64,000 nt of DNA, taken from positions 186,001 to 250,000 of the forward strand of contig DXMK01000007.1 of the NCBI GenBank assembly GCA_019414245.1, given 5' to 3'. The DNA comes from Collinsella sp. (GTDB lineage Bacteria > Actinomycetota > Coriobacteriia > Coriobacteriales > Coriobacteriaceae). Under the pieces are notes generated by a model that was not told the origin of the DNA, did not search any database, and saw only the letters and a program-made list of their open reading frames with translations. The translations under genes and the position numbers were made by a program. Shown piece by piece: positions 43,258 through 52,620 of this stretch (position 1 is its first letter; every line of letters begins with the position of its first letter).

Positions 43258-44253
43258 ATGAATATTCTTCTAATTGGTGAGGTCACAGGCAATACTGGAC
43301 CTTCAAATGTACATAAGTCATTAGTGGATTATTGGCCTTCTTGCGATTCGATACGGCCGCTATATTCAAAAAGCAAAATCTCCAAGCTATTTGAGGCTAT
43401 TTCTGAGGGTCTTAATAGCGATGTGATTGTCTCTTGCGGCGCTGGTTGGACGGATATCATTGCGCATCGGGTGCTTTCTGCCTTTGGTAAACCTGTCATT
43501 TGCTTTAATCATGGGTACGTCCCTTTTGAGAATGAGATCAACGGTCTCGGATATAGCGATAGAACTGTCAAGGCAATCATTAAGCATTTGCGTACTGCGG
43601 ATTTGATCGTTGCGAATTCTTCCCTCCAGGAGAACTTTGTTAAGAAACAGCTGCCTGAATGCTCCGATAAGGTTAAGCACGCTTGCCTTGGGGTCAAAAG
43701 GTTTAAACAATGCAGCTTCGAAGGCCAACGTGAAAATATCGTTGCTGTTAGCGGGGGCACCCGTCCAATTAAGGCCAACGAAATAGTCGCGAAGGCCGTC
43801 TCGATTCTCAGAGATCGTGGTGTCGATTGCTCTTTAAGAGTGTACGGACGACGGTACTCTGATAACTCTTCCTTAGATAGTCTCATGGCCTCGGCTGAAG
43901 GTGAATATAGGGGTCAAGTTGCCTCCGATCAGTTTGTGAACGAGCTTCGAGAGTGCTCGGTATTCGTTATGAATTCTAGGCATGAGCCCTTCGGTCTCTC
44001 TGCCTTTGATGCGATTGAGGCCGGATGCTCGCTGCTTCTTTCGACTAACTGCGGAATTGCCGAAGTGATGTCGATTCAGGGATCCGATGTCGTGAACAAC
44101 TGCGAGGACCCGATCGAGGTTGCCGATAAGATTGAGGGATTGCTTCAAGCTCCTAACTCCAAGCGGCTGTTTGATTCCATCGATTTTGATGAATATAGCT
44201 GGACCAAAACGGCCGAGACGCTACGAAATTACTGTGCGGAGGTATTAGGGTAA
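43258..44253 (+). CDS. Glycosyltransferase, GT4-like
   Basis: A 331-residue GT-B protein with ILLIGEVTGNTGPSNVHKS at the start and RHEPFGLSAFDAIEAG as the C-terminal donor-binding motif. AAAGGAAG precedes ATG 43258. It sits between the iron-sulfur gene and the flippase. Sugar specificity unknown. Confidence 0.83.
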   Translation: MNILLIGEVTGNTGPSNVHKSLVDYWPSCDSIRPLYSKSKISKLFEAISEGLNSDVIVSCGAGWTDIIAHRVLSAFGKPVICFNHGYVPFENEINGLGYSDRTVKAIIKHLRTADLIVANSSLQENFVKKQLPECSDKVKHACLGVKRFKQCSFEGQRENIVAVSGGTRPIKANEIVAKAVSILRDRGVDCSLRVYGRRYSDNSSLDSLMASAEGEYRGQVASDQFVNELRECSVFVMNSRHEPFGLSAFDAIEAGCSLLLSTNCGIAEVMSIQGSDVVNNCEDPIEVADKIEGLLQAPNSKRLFDSIDFDEYSWTKTAETLRNYCAEVLG

Positions 44254-45678
44254 ATGGCCGAAAGCAAGAAAGTGACCGTCTCCAAAAGAGATGTGATTTG
44301 GAATTATGTCGGCACGATCGCGTCTATGGGCAGTAACTTTTTGCTCTTGCCGCTACTCCTATCTTTTTTATCGACTGCTCAAATCGGTCTCTGGTACGTG
44401 TTCGTGGCCATTTCGGGTTTTGCGCAGCTGCTTGAATTCGGTTTTACTTCAACTTTATCCCGCAACATTCTTTATTGCCTGAGTGGCGCAAAGAAACTAA
44501 CTAAACAAGGCTGCGACTATTCTTCTGTTGATGGAGAAGTTGACTGGCACTTGATGCGCGTCGTTCTTGGCACGTCTAAAACTATTTATGCTGTCTTGGG
44601 TCTCATTGCGCTTTGTGTTGCGGCGACGTTGGGAACATTCTACGTTTCTTATGTCACTGGGTCGTTTTCAATCGAGGGCTCGTTTCCTGCATGGATTGTG
44701 TTTGTCGTTTCCATTTTCACCAATCTGTATTTCCTTTATTGCCTCACGTTTCTCCGTGGGCTGGGAGACGTTGCGGGTGAGAACAGGGCTAAAACGCTTG
44801 CCCGGATTGGGCAGCTTGCTATTACGGCGGTCCTTCTGTTTTGTGGCTTAAGCCTTCTCGCTGCCGCACTCGGCTTCTTGGCCTACAGCACTTTGCTGAG
44901 GTTATTTGCGATTAGGACATTTCGGAGCCATCATGACGTCGAAGAGGGGATTAAATCCGATGCCGCAGCTGTTGCTAAGGACGAAATGCTTGACGTTCTA
45001 AAGACGGTTTCGTTTGTGGCGTGGCGTGATGGTGTCGTATCTCTAGCCTGGTATGGAGCCACGCAGGCAACATCGCTGCTTTGCTCGGCTTTCCTAGGGC
45101 TTGAACAAACTGGTACGTATTCCGTCATGTTGCAGTTCGCGACGGCGATCCACCAGATTTCAAGCGCCTATTTACGTTCATGCTTTCCCACCTTCCAGTC
45201 TGCCTATGTCAGGGATGACAAGCAGACTCAGAAGGCGGTGGTCGAACGCGGTATTTCCTGCTATGTATGCATGTATATTGTCGCTACAGTTCTTGTAACG
45301 GCATGCCTGCCGATACTCACGCTTTTCAAGCATGATTTCATTTGCGATCCAGTTTTGTTCCTGGGTATTGCCCTCTATTACTTCCTGCTTAATCAGCACT
45401 CTCTGTTTTGCAACATTATTGTTAGCATGAACGAGATTCCGTACTTCAAAGCGTATTTGGCATCAACTGCTGCTGGAATCTGCGTGAGCTGCATTCTGTG
45501 CGGCGCGTTTGACTGGGGTGTATGGGGTCTTGTTGTTGGGCAAGCTATTCCTCAGCTTTGCTACAACAATTGGCATTGGCCTCAGTATGTGCTAAAGCGT
45601 ACGGGGCTTGGATATGTGCAGGCTATTCGCGACGGATTGGTCTGGTGGAAACAGAGATTGGTTGGGCAAAGGGTCTAA
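44254..45678 (+). CDS. Polysaccharide flippase (Wzx/MOP family)
   Basis: A 474-residue protein with about 12-14 hydrophobic segments. The start SKRDVIWNYVGTIASMGSNFLLLPLLL is typical of oligosaccharide flippases that carry lipid-linked repeat units across the membrane. Directly adjacent to the preceding glycosyltransferase. Confidence 0.85.
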   Translation: MAESKKVTVSKRDVIWNYVGTIASMGSNFLLLPLLLSFLSTAQIGLWYVFVAISGFAQLLEFGFTSTLSRNILYCLSGAKKLTKQGCDYSSVDGEVDWHLMRVVLGTSKTIYAVLGLIALCVAATLGTFYVSYVTGSFSIEGSFPAWIVFVVSIFTNLYFLYCLTFLRGLGDVAGENRAKTLARIGQLAITAVLLFCGLSLLAAALGFLAYSTLLRLFAIRTFRSHHDVEEGIKSDAAAVAKDEMLDVLKTVSFVAWRDGVVSLAWYGATQATSLLCSAFLGLEQTGTYSVMLQFATAIHQISSAYLRSCFPTFQSAYVRDDKQTQKAVVERGISCYVCMYIVATVLVTACLPILTLFKHDFICDPVLFLGIALYYFLLNQHSLFCNIIVSMNEIPYFKAYLASTAAGICVSCILCGAFDWGVWGLVVGQAIPQLCYNNWHWPQYVLKRTGLGYVQAIRDGLVWWKQRLVGQRV

Positions 45679-45785
45679 TCGCAGAGTCTGCTTCTGCATT
45701 GCTTGGAGCCGATAGAAATCTGACTCCTGATAGATGAATTCAAAATCTACCTTGTTGAGAGAAGGCCTTTGCTGGAGGGGCGGAG

Positions 45786-46853
45786 ATGAAGAAGCCTGTT
45801 TACCCATGGCTTGATTTTCTGAAGTTAATCATGGCTGTTTCGGTTGTAGCGGTTCACACTAACCCACTGTATGGAATTGATGCTCCGTTCGCCTCAAGTA
45901 CCCTGAATGTTCTTGAAAGCGTCTCGGTTCCGTTTTTCTTCACTGTATCGTCCTTCCTCTGTTTTAGGGGGCTCCGTGCCGAGCAATTCCATGAGCGAGT
46001 TTTGGATGGCTCGTGTCGCGTGAAGTCGACGATAGGTAAATTTGTATGGCTGTATTGCGTTTGGTTTGCGGTATATATACCCATCGACTGTCTGGGATAT
46101 TGGCTTGACGGAGCCTCGCTGTTCAAGGCTGTGGTTTTGGAATTCCGTGGTTTTTTCTTGTTGGGCGAGGGAAGGCTCTCATGGCCGCTTTGGTATCTCC
46201 TTGCTAGCGTTGTTGGCTTCAGTTTGGTTTATGCCATGCTAAGAAAGAAGATGTCTTCGCGAAACATCCTGGGCATCTCATTCCTATTCCTCCTAGGAGG
46301 CTTTGGTTTATCGCTGCTCCTTACGTGGGAGGGAGCTCCGGGGGCTATCTCTTTACCGGTCAAGATCTATTCCTCAACGTTTGGAAATGCGAGAAACGGG
46401 CTATTTGAGGGTTTTTTCTATATCGCTCTCGGAATGTACTTTGGAATGAATCTTGAGTCGATTCAAAACATCGATCTCAAGACGATCATGGCGGCTATCG
46501 TAATCGGAGTTCTAGGCTGCTTTTTTATTTCGAGCGACCAACATCTGCCGTTCTGCGCGCTAATCGCGGGTGGGATTGTTTTGTTGGCTATCGGGGGGGG
46601 GTGCAGAGCCAGCTCGCCGATTTTTCCTCTAATGAGGAAGGCGAGCACTGTCATATACCTTACCCATATGGTTTTTATAGCTTTATATGTATTTGGGATT
46701 TGCGGAAGCAGGCAATCTGACCTGACCTCGAATGGCGATGTGAATCATCTGATGCTGTTTTGCTTCGCGCTAGTGCTCTCTCTCCTAACCGCTGGCGGCG
46801 TAATTGCGCTGTCTAAAAGAAGCGGTGCTATAAAGAGGTTCTTCATGGTCTAA
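45786..46853 (+). CDS. Acyltransferase family 3 membrane protein
   Basis: A 355-residue protein with about ten membrane spans. The opening YPWLDFLKLIMAVSVVAVHTNP has the conserved His of acyltransferase-3 enzymes, and TVSSFLCFRG follows. It likely O-acetylates the polysaccharide. GGAGGGGCGGAG precedes ATG 45786. Nine G at 46593-46601 encode Gly-Gly-Gly at residues 270-272; a one-base slip would cut off the last quarter. Confidence 0.85.
   Translation: MKKPVYPWLDFLKLIMAVSVVAVHTNPLYGIDAPFASSTLNVLESVSVPFFFTVSSFLCFRGLRAEQFHERVLDGSCRVKSTIGKFVWLYCVWFAVYIPIDCLGYWLDGASLFKAVVLEFRGFFLLGEGRLSWPLWYLLASVVGFSLVYAMLRKKMSSRNILGISFLFLLGGFGLSLLLTWEGAPGAISLPVKIYSSTFGNARNGLFEGFFYIALGMYFGMNLESIQNIDLKTIMAAIVIGVLGCFFISSDQHLPFCALIAGGIVLLAIGGGCRASSPIFPLMRKASTVIYLTHMVFIALYVFGICGSRQSDLTSNGDVNHLMLFCFALVLSLLTAGGVIALSKRSGAIKRFFMV
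46593..46601 (+). repeat. Poly-G tract (9) inside the acyltransferase gene
   Basis: The tract is in frame and codes three glycines between two membrane spans. Changes of one or two G would shift the frame. Confidence 0.85.
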
Positions 46854-46881
46854 TACTTTGCAGATAAGTACATAAGTGTTT

Positions 46882-46915
46882 AATTGGCCAAGCTTGATCA
46901 CCGTGCTTGGCCAAT
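46882..46915 (+). repeat. Perfect 12-bp inverted repeat after the exopolysaccharide locus
   Basis: AATTGGCCAAGC and GCTTGGCCAATT flank TTGATCACCGT. It may be the end of the polysaccharide transcript although no T-run follows. Similar words (TTAAT, GGCCAA, TGATCACCG) recur at 48786-48816, beyond the reverse transcriptase gene. Confidence 0.6.
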
Positions 46916-46971
46916 TGAGATTTAGTCACGTAAAATCTGACCAGTGGCTGACACTATTTTTCATAACCTGT

Positions 46972-47130
46972 TTAATCAAAGCAAGAACGGGGAATAAACT
47001 TTAATGCCCATCGCGAATTGGCGATGGGGTACGCTACTGCCGTCAATATCGCAAACGACGCAATTCCGACGTTCGCAACATTGACACCAGCGTTGCCTGC
47101 GGCTAGCTGGATAAGGGCTTCGATGGTCAT
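46972..47130 (-). CDS. Possible small hydrophobic protein
   Basis: A 52-codon frame on the reverse strand beginning MTIEALIQLAAGNAG, with one likely membrane segment (VGIASFAILTAVAYPIA) and a basic end. GAGGA lies 10 bases before the ATG. A longer frame starts at 47208. It is divergent from the reverse transcriptase gene. I do not recognise a family; it may be chance. Confidence 0.3.
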   Translation of the reverse strand: MTIEALIQLAAGNAGVNVANVGIASFAILTAVAYPIANSRWALKFIPRSCFD

Positions 47131-47227
47131 AAGTACCAATTCCTCGCTTTCGTCTAGTATGGCATAGGCAAGCATTGTTTTAGGTGGCCGCGAAAGCGTT
47201 GGTTGCACTTGCTGCGCCTTTAATTAG

Positions 47228-47270
47228 CCTGTCCGGGGAGGGTTAGCCGCCGCTTGTTGATCCGGACAGG
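47228..47270 (+). ncRNA. Stem-loop upstream of the reverse transcriptase (possible associated RNA)
   Basis: CCTGTCCGG (47228-47236) pairs with CCGGACAGG (47262-47270) around a 25-base loop, ending 20 bases before the RT start. Several defence RTs use a structured RNA encoded just upstream; that this is one is only inference. Confidence 0.3.
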
Positions 47271-47290
47271 TTGATTTATTTGGGGGTATT

Positions 47291-48745
47291 TTGGCCGAGT
47301 TCGATATCACTCGTATTCCTCGATATAGTTCCAAAAGTTCATATGCCCATTTTGATCATAGGATTTCTTTTGCCGAAGCCCAGGCCAAGATCTTAGATCC
47401 AGGGTACGTTTCCCAACACGCGTTCTACCCTCTAATTTCCAACGAGATCATTGCTGTTCGGTATCGTGGAGGTAAGCGAAGCTGCAAGGTTCGCAATATC
47501 GCTTATGCCTCGCATTTCGATCACCGCGTCTTCCAGTACTACTCTTATCTTTGGTCGGACTTATATAACAAGAAGGCTATTGCCGAAAAGTTTAATGAGG
47601 TTGCCGTAGCGTACCGCTCTTCGCTTTCATCAGATGGCGCCGTAACTGCTATCAGCAATATTTCCTCAGCTAAAAAGGCCTTCGATTATATACGCGAGCA
47701 AGATTCGGCTTTTGTGCTTACGGGTGATTTTGAGAGCTTCTTCGACAACTTAAATCATGCTCATATAATGACGTCGTTGCGTTCGTTGTTTCCCTGTGGA
47801 CGCTTACCGGACGATCACTATCAAGTCATTAAAAATATCCTTCGCTATTCGTGCTGGCCTATTGCTGATTTGGCTGCTCGACATGAATTGCCATGGCCAG
47901 CAATCGATCCTGCTCGGGAAAAAATGATCAGCGATGCAGCTATCGAGCTTCGGTTCAAGTCTATTCGCGAACTTAATAAGCTTGATGTTATCTTGCCAAA
48001 GTCTGAGTTTCTTGCAAACAAAAGTAAGGTCATCACCAGACCGTGGAAGCAAACGGGTATTGGGCTGGGAATTCCTCAGGGTCTTGCCGCAAGCGGAGTG
48101 CTCGCTAACATCTATATGGCCGATATCGACATGAAGGTCAGGCTTGCCGTTGAACGGGTTGGCGGCTTGTATCTTCGTTATTGCGATGACTTTATTATTG
48201 CCGTTCCATAGTCTGGCTTTGATGCACTTGTAGAGGCCATCAATCTAATGGCCGATGTTGATTCCGTTAAACTTCAGCCTGAGAAAACCAAGGCGTTCCG
48301 GGTTGATAGCAGCGGGGTTGCTCAGCTTGATTTTGAAAGCGTTCGTACGGGTAAGGTCCTTTCGTACTCCGGTGCACATCCGGCACAGAAAGTCAGCTTC
48401 TTGGGGTTTGACTTTGACGGTCGCGTTGTAAGACTTCGACGGTCTACGGTTGGAAGGTACCATAAGCGTCTCCATGAGGCAGCCAGCGCGATTGCGCGTT
48501 CTAATGCGGGCGAGGGGAGACATGCGTCCAAGAAGCGGGTCTCTGCTCTGTATCAACATTATTCGCCACTTGGTATTAAGGGAAGACGGTTGTGTCCTTC
48601 GGGTGATGCTGGCTCTTCTGTATTTTCTCGCTATGGGAACTTTCTTTCTTACGTGGCGAGAGCCCAAAAGGCGTTTCCAAATGATCCGATTGCCCCTGAT
48701 GAGGCTAAGATTTACAGGAAGATTAAACGCTTGAGTACTCGGTAA
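47291..48745 (+). pseudogene. Reverse transcriptase interrupted by one in-frame amber codon
   Basis: Read through TAG at 48209-48211 the frame gives 484 codons of an RNA-directed DNA polymerase. Fingers and palm motifs are visible: VLTGDFESFFDNL (first Asp), GIGLGIPQGLAASGVLANIY, and the YCDD active site in LRYCDDFIIAVP immediately before the stop. After the stop, KLQPEKTKAF and VSFLGFDFDGRVV are typical of RT motifs D and E and the thumb. No maturase or group II intron surrounds it, so a defence-type (Abi/UG/DRT) RT is likely. Start TTG 47291 with GGGGG upstream. TAG is a normal stop in neighbouring genes, so it is probably a recent nonsense mutation. Confidence 0.8.
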
Positions 48746-49309
48746 ACGATGGTTTTAGCACTGGATTATTCATAGCCATAAATACTTAATCGATATCGGC
48801 CAATTCTGATCACCGGGTAATAATTGATGTGCCTTCTCGTCGTCGTGGCACGATGTCTCTGAAACTCGCGCCGAACATCAGAATGATCTGACAAGAACAG
48901 TAGTGTCGCGAAAGTTGATGTAATGGACTCTTTGGCCCCTGTGTCCAGGATTCGGAATCTATCGATATCCTAGGCCGACTCCACTCTGTCGGCAAGCTCA
49001 AGGCTGGATTCGACCATCTTCCCGGCAGTCTTTTCCAGCTCGGCCCAGTCATGACAGCACGATGCTCCCCTCCGGAGCGCCGCGTCGTGCAACTCGGCCA
49101 TCTTCCTCTCCGAGAAGTAGCGCGAGGTTGCCATGGAAACGGCCAGGATAACCCCGAAAGCGGCCTGAACGCGCCATGGTGCGCGTATTCTAGGCGAAGG
49201 CACGGACCCTTCCGAGCCAGGACGGGCCGCTCGCTCGGCCAACTTTGGCGTACCCTGTTGGAACGGCTTCCGTCAACATCCGTAAAACTACCGCAAGGAG
49301 GAGGCCACC

Positions 49310-50128
49310 GTGATTGATAAGAGGCTTGTTGAAGCCGTTCCCGGAGCCGAGAGGCTGAAATCCGCAATGATTACCCCAGACTTGTTTGTTAAGGACCTCA
49401 TGCAAGACTATTCTGGGCGTCCGTTATATACATACGAGGAATGGACGCGCGAGCTTATCAACCACTCTAACGCTTTCAAGGAACTGACCAGAGGTGCGGA
49501 GTTTCATGCGCCCGTCTCCGAGGCCAATGGGGAGTGTGATGCGGTATCAGACGCGTATCAGTTAGATTTCAAGCTCATCTTCGGAAAATCCATGACGCGC
49601 GCCGTAAGCCTCACTTCGTCAAGGCGAGTCTCAGACCGCGGAATGACTCTAGAACTACTTGGCAAAAGTTATGAAAAAGAACAGAGAGGCTTACGCCTGC
49701 ATGCAATTCTCAGGGATTACAGCCTCGCCAAGCTTGACGACCTTCTAAAAACTGAGAGTAATAAACAATTGAGCGAAGAAGACCGTGAGGCCCGAGGACT
49801 TCTTCGCTCAATCAATCATTCGAAAAACTTGCTGCTAATTTATCCTTGCCAATTTGAAGGTATCGACAGGCTGACTGAACTTGAGGAAACCGTGAACGCC
49901 GCACTTTACTATGACTTCCGGAACGTGCTCGACGTTCGACGGATGCACCATCCCGACAAGGACACCTTCCTTTCATATTTTTGCGATGACCGCATGGTTG
50001 TCACAAGAGCAAACGGGCACGGCTTAGCCAAGTTCGACGATGTCATGGTCACAAAAAGCAGAATATACATGGATATTATGCGTATGCGTGATCCCGGAGA
50101 GTATCAAAGGCTGCTGAAACTTGTTTAA
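49310..50128 (+). CDS. Hypothetical protein in the defence island
   Basis: A 272-residue soluble protein with no family I recognise. GTG 49310 follows a near-perfect AAGGAGGAGG at 49295-49304, which makes it a real gene. The sequence is rich in charged residues (ELLGKSYEKEQRGLRLH, TESNKQLSEEDREAR), without membrane segments. A late block around DFRNVLDVRRMHHPDKD may be a functional core. It stands alone between a degenerate stretch and an IS256-type remnant, so a defence or mobile-element role is only suggested by place. Confidence 0.75.
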   Translation: MIDKRLVEAVPGAERLKSAMITPDLFVKDLMQDYSGRPLYTYEEWTRELINHSNAFKELTRGAEFHAPVSEANGECDAVSDAYQLDFKLIFGKSMTRAVSLTSSRRVSDRGMTLELLGKSYEKEQRGLRLHAILRDYSLAKLDDLLKTESNKQLSEEDREARGLLRSINHSKNLLLIYPCQFEGIDRLTELEETVNAALYYDFRNVLDVRRMHHPDKDTFLSYFCDDRMVVTRANGHGLAKFDDVMVTKSRIYMDIMRMRDPGEYQRLLKLV

Positions 50129-50227
50129 CCGACCGCAAGGGCTAGTATTTGTGGACATCAATCCAAGATGGGACCTGCCAAGAGGACCGGATGCGGTTGC
50201 GTTCGGGTTCGCTTTTCTGCATTCAAA

Positions 50228-50455
50228 ACAAACGCTGTGTTCGACATCCCCGGCCCCGGTGATGAGCTTTCTGGCTAAGTGGCCGCTGCGGTAGGCCTCC
50301 CGGCCCGCCGTCCTCTCGTGGCGCTCGGCCGCGACGGGCTCGGACGCCTCCTCGTCGAGCAGCGCGTTGAGCGTCTCCTCGACAGTCTTCCTCACCAGAT
50401 TCTTTATGTCCTTGCGCAGCGACTCCTCGTCGACTGATACGATGTTCGCAGGCAT
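50228..50455 (-). mobile_element. IS256-family transposase remnant (N-terminal piece)
   Basis: The first about 72 residues match the start of Mutator/IS256-type transposases: MPANIVSVDEES, LLDEEASEPVAAERHERT and AGREAYRSGHLARKL. After GAGDVE the frame runs into unrelated sequence and the DDE catalytic domain is missing. It is a broken insertion element inside the island and marks past transposition. Confidence 0.7.
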
Positions 50456-50593
50456 TGCCCGTGCCCCCCTTCGTCAACGATTTGTTATTTAGCCGCTAGA
50501 AATCATGTGACGGGGCGCGGGCCGTGTTCCGCTATGCGGTTGTCAATTTGCGAAAGAAATTATGCGTCACCGTTGATGTGCAAGGAGTTTGAT

Positions 50594-51397
50594 ATGGATC
50601 TCGATAAGGTTAATGAAATTGCCACTATACCGGTGCTTGAAAAGGCATATGACGACCTTGTTCATCCCTCTGCGGAGTCGATAGGAAAAACGGTTAGCCT
50701 GGTTCCACGGACTGTTGCCATTTGGCTTTCCTCGTGGAATCGCTGGGTTGTTAATAGAGAGGAAAGCATCAAGCTGACCATCGATGCTATAGAGTCTCGT
50801 GTTGATAAGATTCCCGAGGAGCATCTTACCGAACCTCCGGCGCATATCGCAGTTCCAGCAATTCAACAACTCGCATATTGCTATGACAGCGAGGAATTAC
50901 GAGGGATGTATGCGAATCTGTTACTTTCCTCGATGGATGATCGGACGGCAGAGTACGTCCACCCCAGTTTTGTTCAGCTACTTAAGGAGATTAGTCCCGA
51001 TGAGGCTAAGTTACTGAGTACGTTGACTGGCTCTGATGATGCTGAACACGCGTCTATTCCGCTCGTTGACTTAAGAATTGTCAGCGCAGACGAGCTAGTT
51101 CCAATTAAATGGACGCTAATCGTAGAAGGCTATAACGAGTGCTGTAAGGGTGTTTGCGAGTACCCTGATCAATCGCTGGTGTATCTGGGAAACCTGGATC
51201 GACTTGGCATCCTCAAGCGTTGTGATTATTATGCTGATGATGTTAAAGCTACGCTTGAAAGGTTCGAATCAAGCGAGGCTATCCAAAATGCGAAGGCGAA
51301 GGTTGAGCTTGAAGATGACAAGAAATTCGTTTTCCATCGCTGGAGCTACCAGGTAACCGATTTTGGGGCCAACTTTATTAAAACGTGTGTTTCGTGA
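50594..51397 (+). CDS. DUF4393 (Abi_alpha) domain protein
   Basis: A 267-residue protein of the DUF4393 family, named Abi_alpha for its link to abortive infection. The match is LVHPSAESIGKTVSLVPRTV near residue 20 and IAVPAIQQLAYC, ELRGMYANLLLSSMD, VHPSFVQLLKEISPDEA in order. ATG 50594 has AAGGAG at 50582-50587; the upstream frame to 50507 is rejected. The next gene begins one base after its stop, so they form a pair. Confidence 0.8.
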   Translation: MDLDKVNEIATIPVLEKAYDDLVHPSAESIGKTVSLVPRTVAIWLSSWNRWVVNREESIKLTIDAIESRVDKIPEEHLTEPPAHIAVPAIQQLAYCYDSEELRGMYANLLLSSMDDRTAEYVHPSFVQLLKEISPDEAKLLSTLTGSDDAEHASIPLVDLRIVSADELVPIKWTLIVEGYNECCKGVCEYPDQSLVYLGNLDRLGILKRCDYYADDVKATLERFESSEAIQNAKAKVELEDDKKFVFHRWSYQVTDFGANFIKTCVS

Positions 51398-51398
51398 A

Positions 51399-52217
51399 AT
51401 GAGTTTGGTTGGAATGTGTTCGGGCAAGAGGAAGCCTTCGGTATTCGATTTAATTAAGACGTTTATTGCTTGCGTTGTGGTGCTCTCTGTATTTTTACTA
51501 ATAGTCATTCAGATCGCGTTTTCAATTGATACACCAGTTCCATGGTTGCATCCCGTATGGGACGCTAACGGCCTGCTTGGGTATCTTGGCGCGTTAGTGG
51601 GCTCAATTTCGGCGGTCGCGGTGTTGTATTTCTCGCTGCTAGCTGGTATAGAAGACCGGAATCATTCTGATGTGATGAACGTTCTCCCTTGTATTGCCTT
51701 AACCCGTTTGTCGGAAAAGCAACTATGTATGTCGAAGAACGGTTTCGCTCACGGTGTGTTTACCGAGGCTGATCCCAGGGACGATGAATACAAATCGGGT
51801 GCTTTGGACTGCGTTGATCGTCTGCTGATTGATGGCGGAGCCCCAGCTATTCCTTGCGACGAGAGTCCTGTGGACGAGCATGCCGCTAATCGTTATGTGG
51901 TGTCGAGCATGGGTGCTGGGCCAGCGGTTAATCTAAGGGTTGGGATTGCCAATAGAAATGAGTCGGCCCATTCTGGAACTCCGCGGATCGCTTGGTGCCA
52001 GACCCGACAGCTTCCTGTGGGAGGGGAGAGCGAGCTAGTTATCTATTTTGGGGGCGAAGCAAAGCCGGTGATGGAGGCCGGCTATCGCATCCTCGTCATG
52101 TACTCGGACATACTTGGTAACCGCTACCTGCAGTATTTTCCAATGACTTTTGCTGGGCAGGATGATGTTCTCAAATGTACGGTGAAAAATTCCATTAATC
52201 GGATTGGCATTCCTTAG
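51399..52217 (+). CDS. Two-TM membrane protein paired with the DUF4393 gene
   Basis: A 272-residue protein with two N-terminal hydrophobic segments (about residues 20-41 and 60-84) and a C-terminal domain of about 180 residues, predominantly polar. I do not recognise the domain. One base separates it from the DUF4393 gene, so co-translation and shared function are likely. ATG 51399 is used; ATG 51414 is an alternative. Many defence systems pair a sensor with a membrane effector, but that reading is inference. Confidence 0.7.
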   Translation: MSLVGMCSGKRKPSVFDLIKTFIACVVVLSVFLLIVIQIAFSIDTPVPWLHPVWDANGLLGYLGALVGSISAVAVLYFSLLAGIEDRNHSDVMNVLPCIALTRLSEKQLCMSKNGFAHGVFTEADPRDDEYKSGALDCVDRLLIDGGAPAIPCDESPVDEHAANRYVVSSMGAGPAVNLRVGIANRNESAHSGTPRIAWCQTRQLPVGGESELVIYFGGEAKPVMEAGYRILVMYSDILGNRYLQYFPMTFAGQDDVLKCTVKNSINRIGIP

Positions 52218-52338
52218 TTTCAGAGTATTTGGATTATTGCGCTAAGGGGTATTTGACGTAACAGTCATGTCCTGACGATTCTCCCAGCTAAACGCATTAA
52301 TATGGAAACTCGAGCCAATCATCTCGAATGGAGACCTG

Positions 52339-52563
52339 ATGACCGTCGCTAATAGAAAGCCGTGGCGTACGGCGTCCGAGCAGATCAATCACCTCAAATC
52401 TAGAGGTGTCCATTTCTCGCTGATGAGCGAAGACGATGCCAGAGTTTATCTGGAGAAGAACAGCAATTATTTTCGTCTGCGTGCGTATCGACTTGGGTTT
52501 CCTAAAGTTGAAGAAGGAACCCGCAAGGGAGAGTACGCAAATCTAGATTTAAAGAGACAGTAG
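52339..52563 (+). pseudogene. Abi_2 (AbiD/AbiF) family protein, N-terminal stub
   Basis: The 74 residues match the start of Abi_2 proteins: KPWRTASEQINHLKSRGV, then ARVYLEKNSNYFRLRAYR and GEYANLDL. Full-length members have about 300 residues; here a TAG ends the frame at 52563 and no continuation is seen in any frame. It is most likely a truncated relic of an abortive infection gene. Confidence 0.7.
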
Positions 52564-52620
52564 CGGCTCTATGCGTGGTAAGGTCTCTAATTGCAATACA
52601 AAAGCTCTTTGGGAGCTTTA

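Noticed and set aside
48810..49367. Reverse frame of 185 codons between RT and the unknown gene
   Set aside because: Arg/Ser-rich, no motif, and it overlaps the start of a gene with a strong ribosome site.
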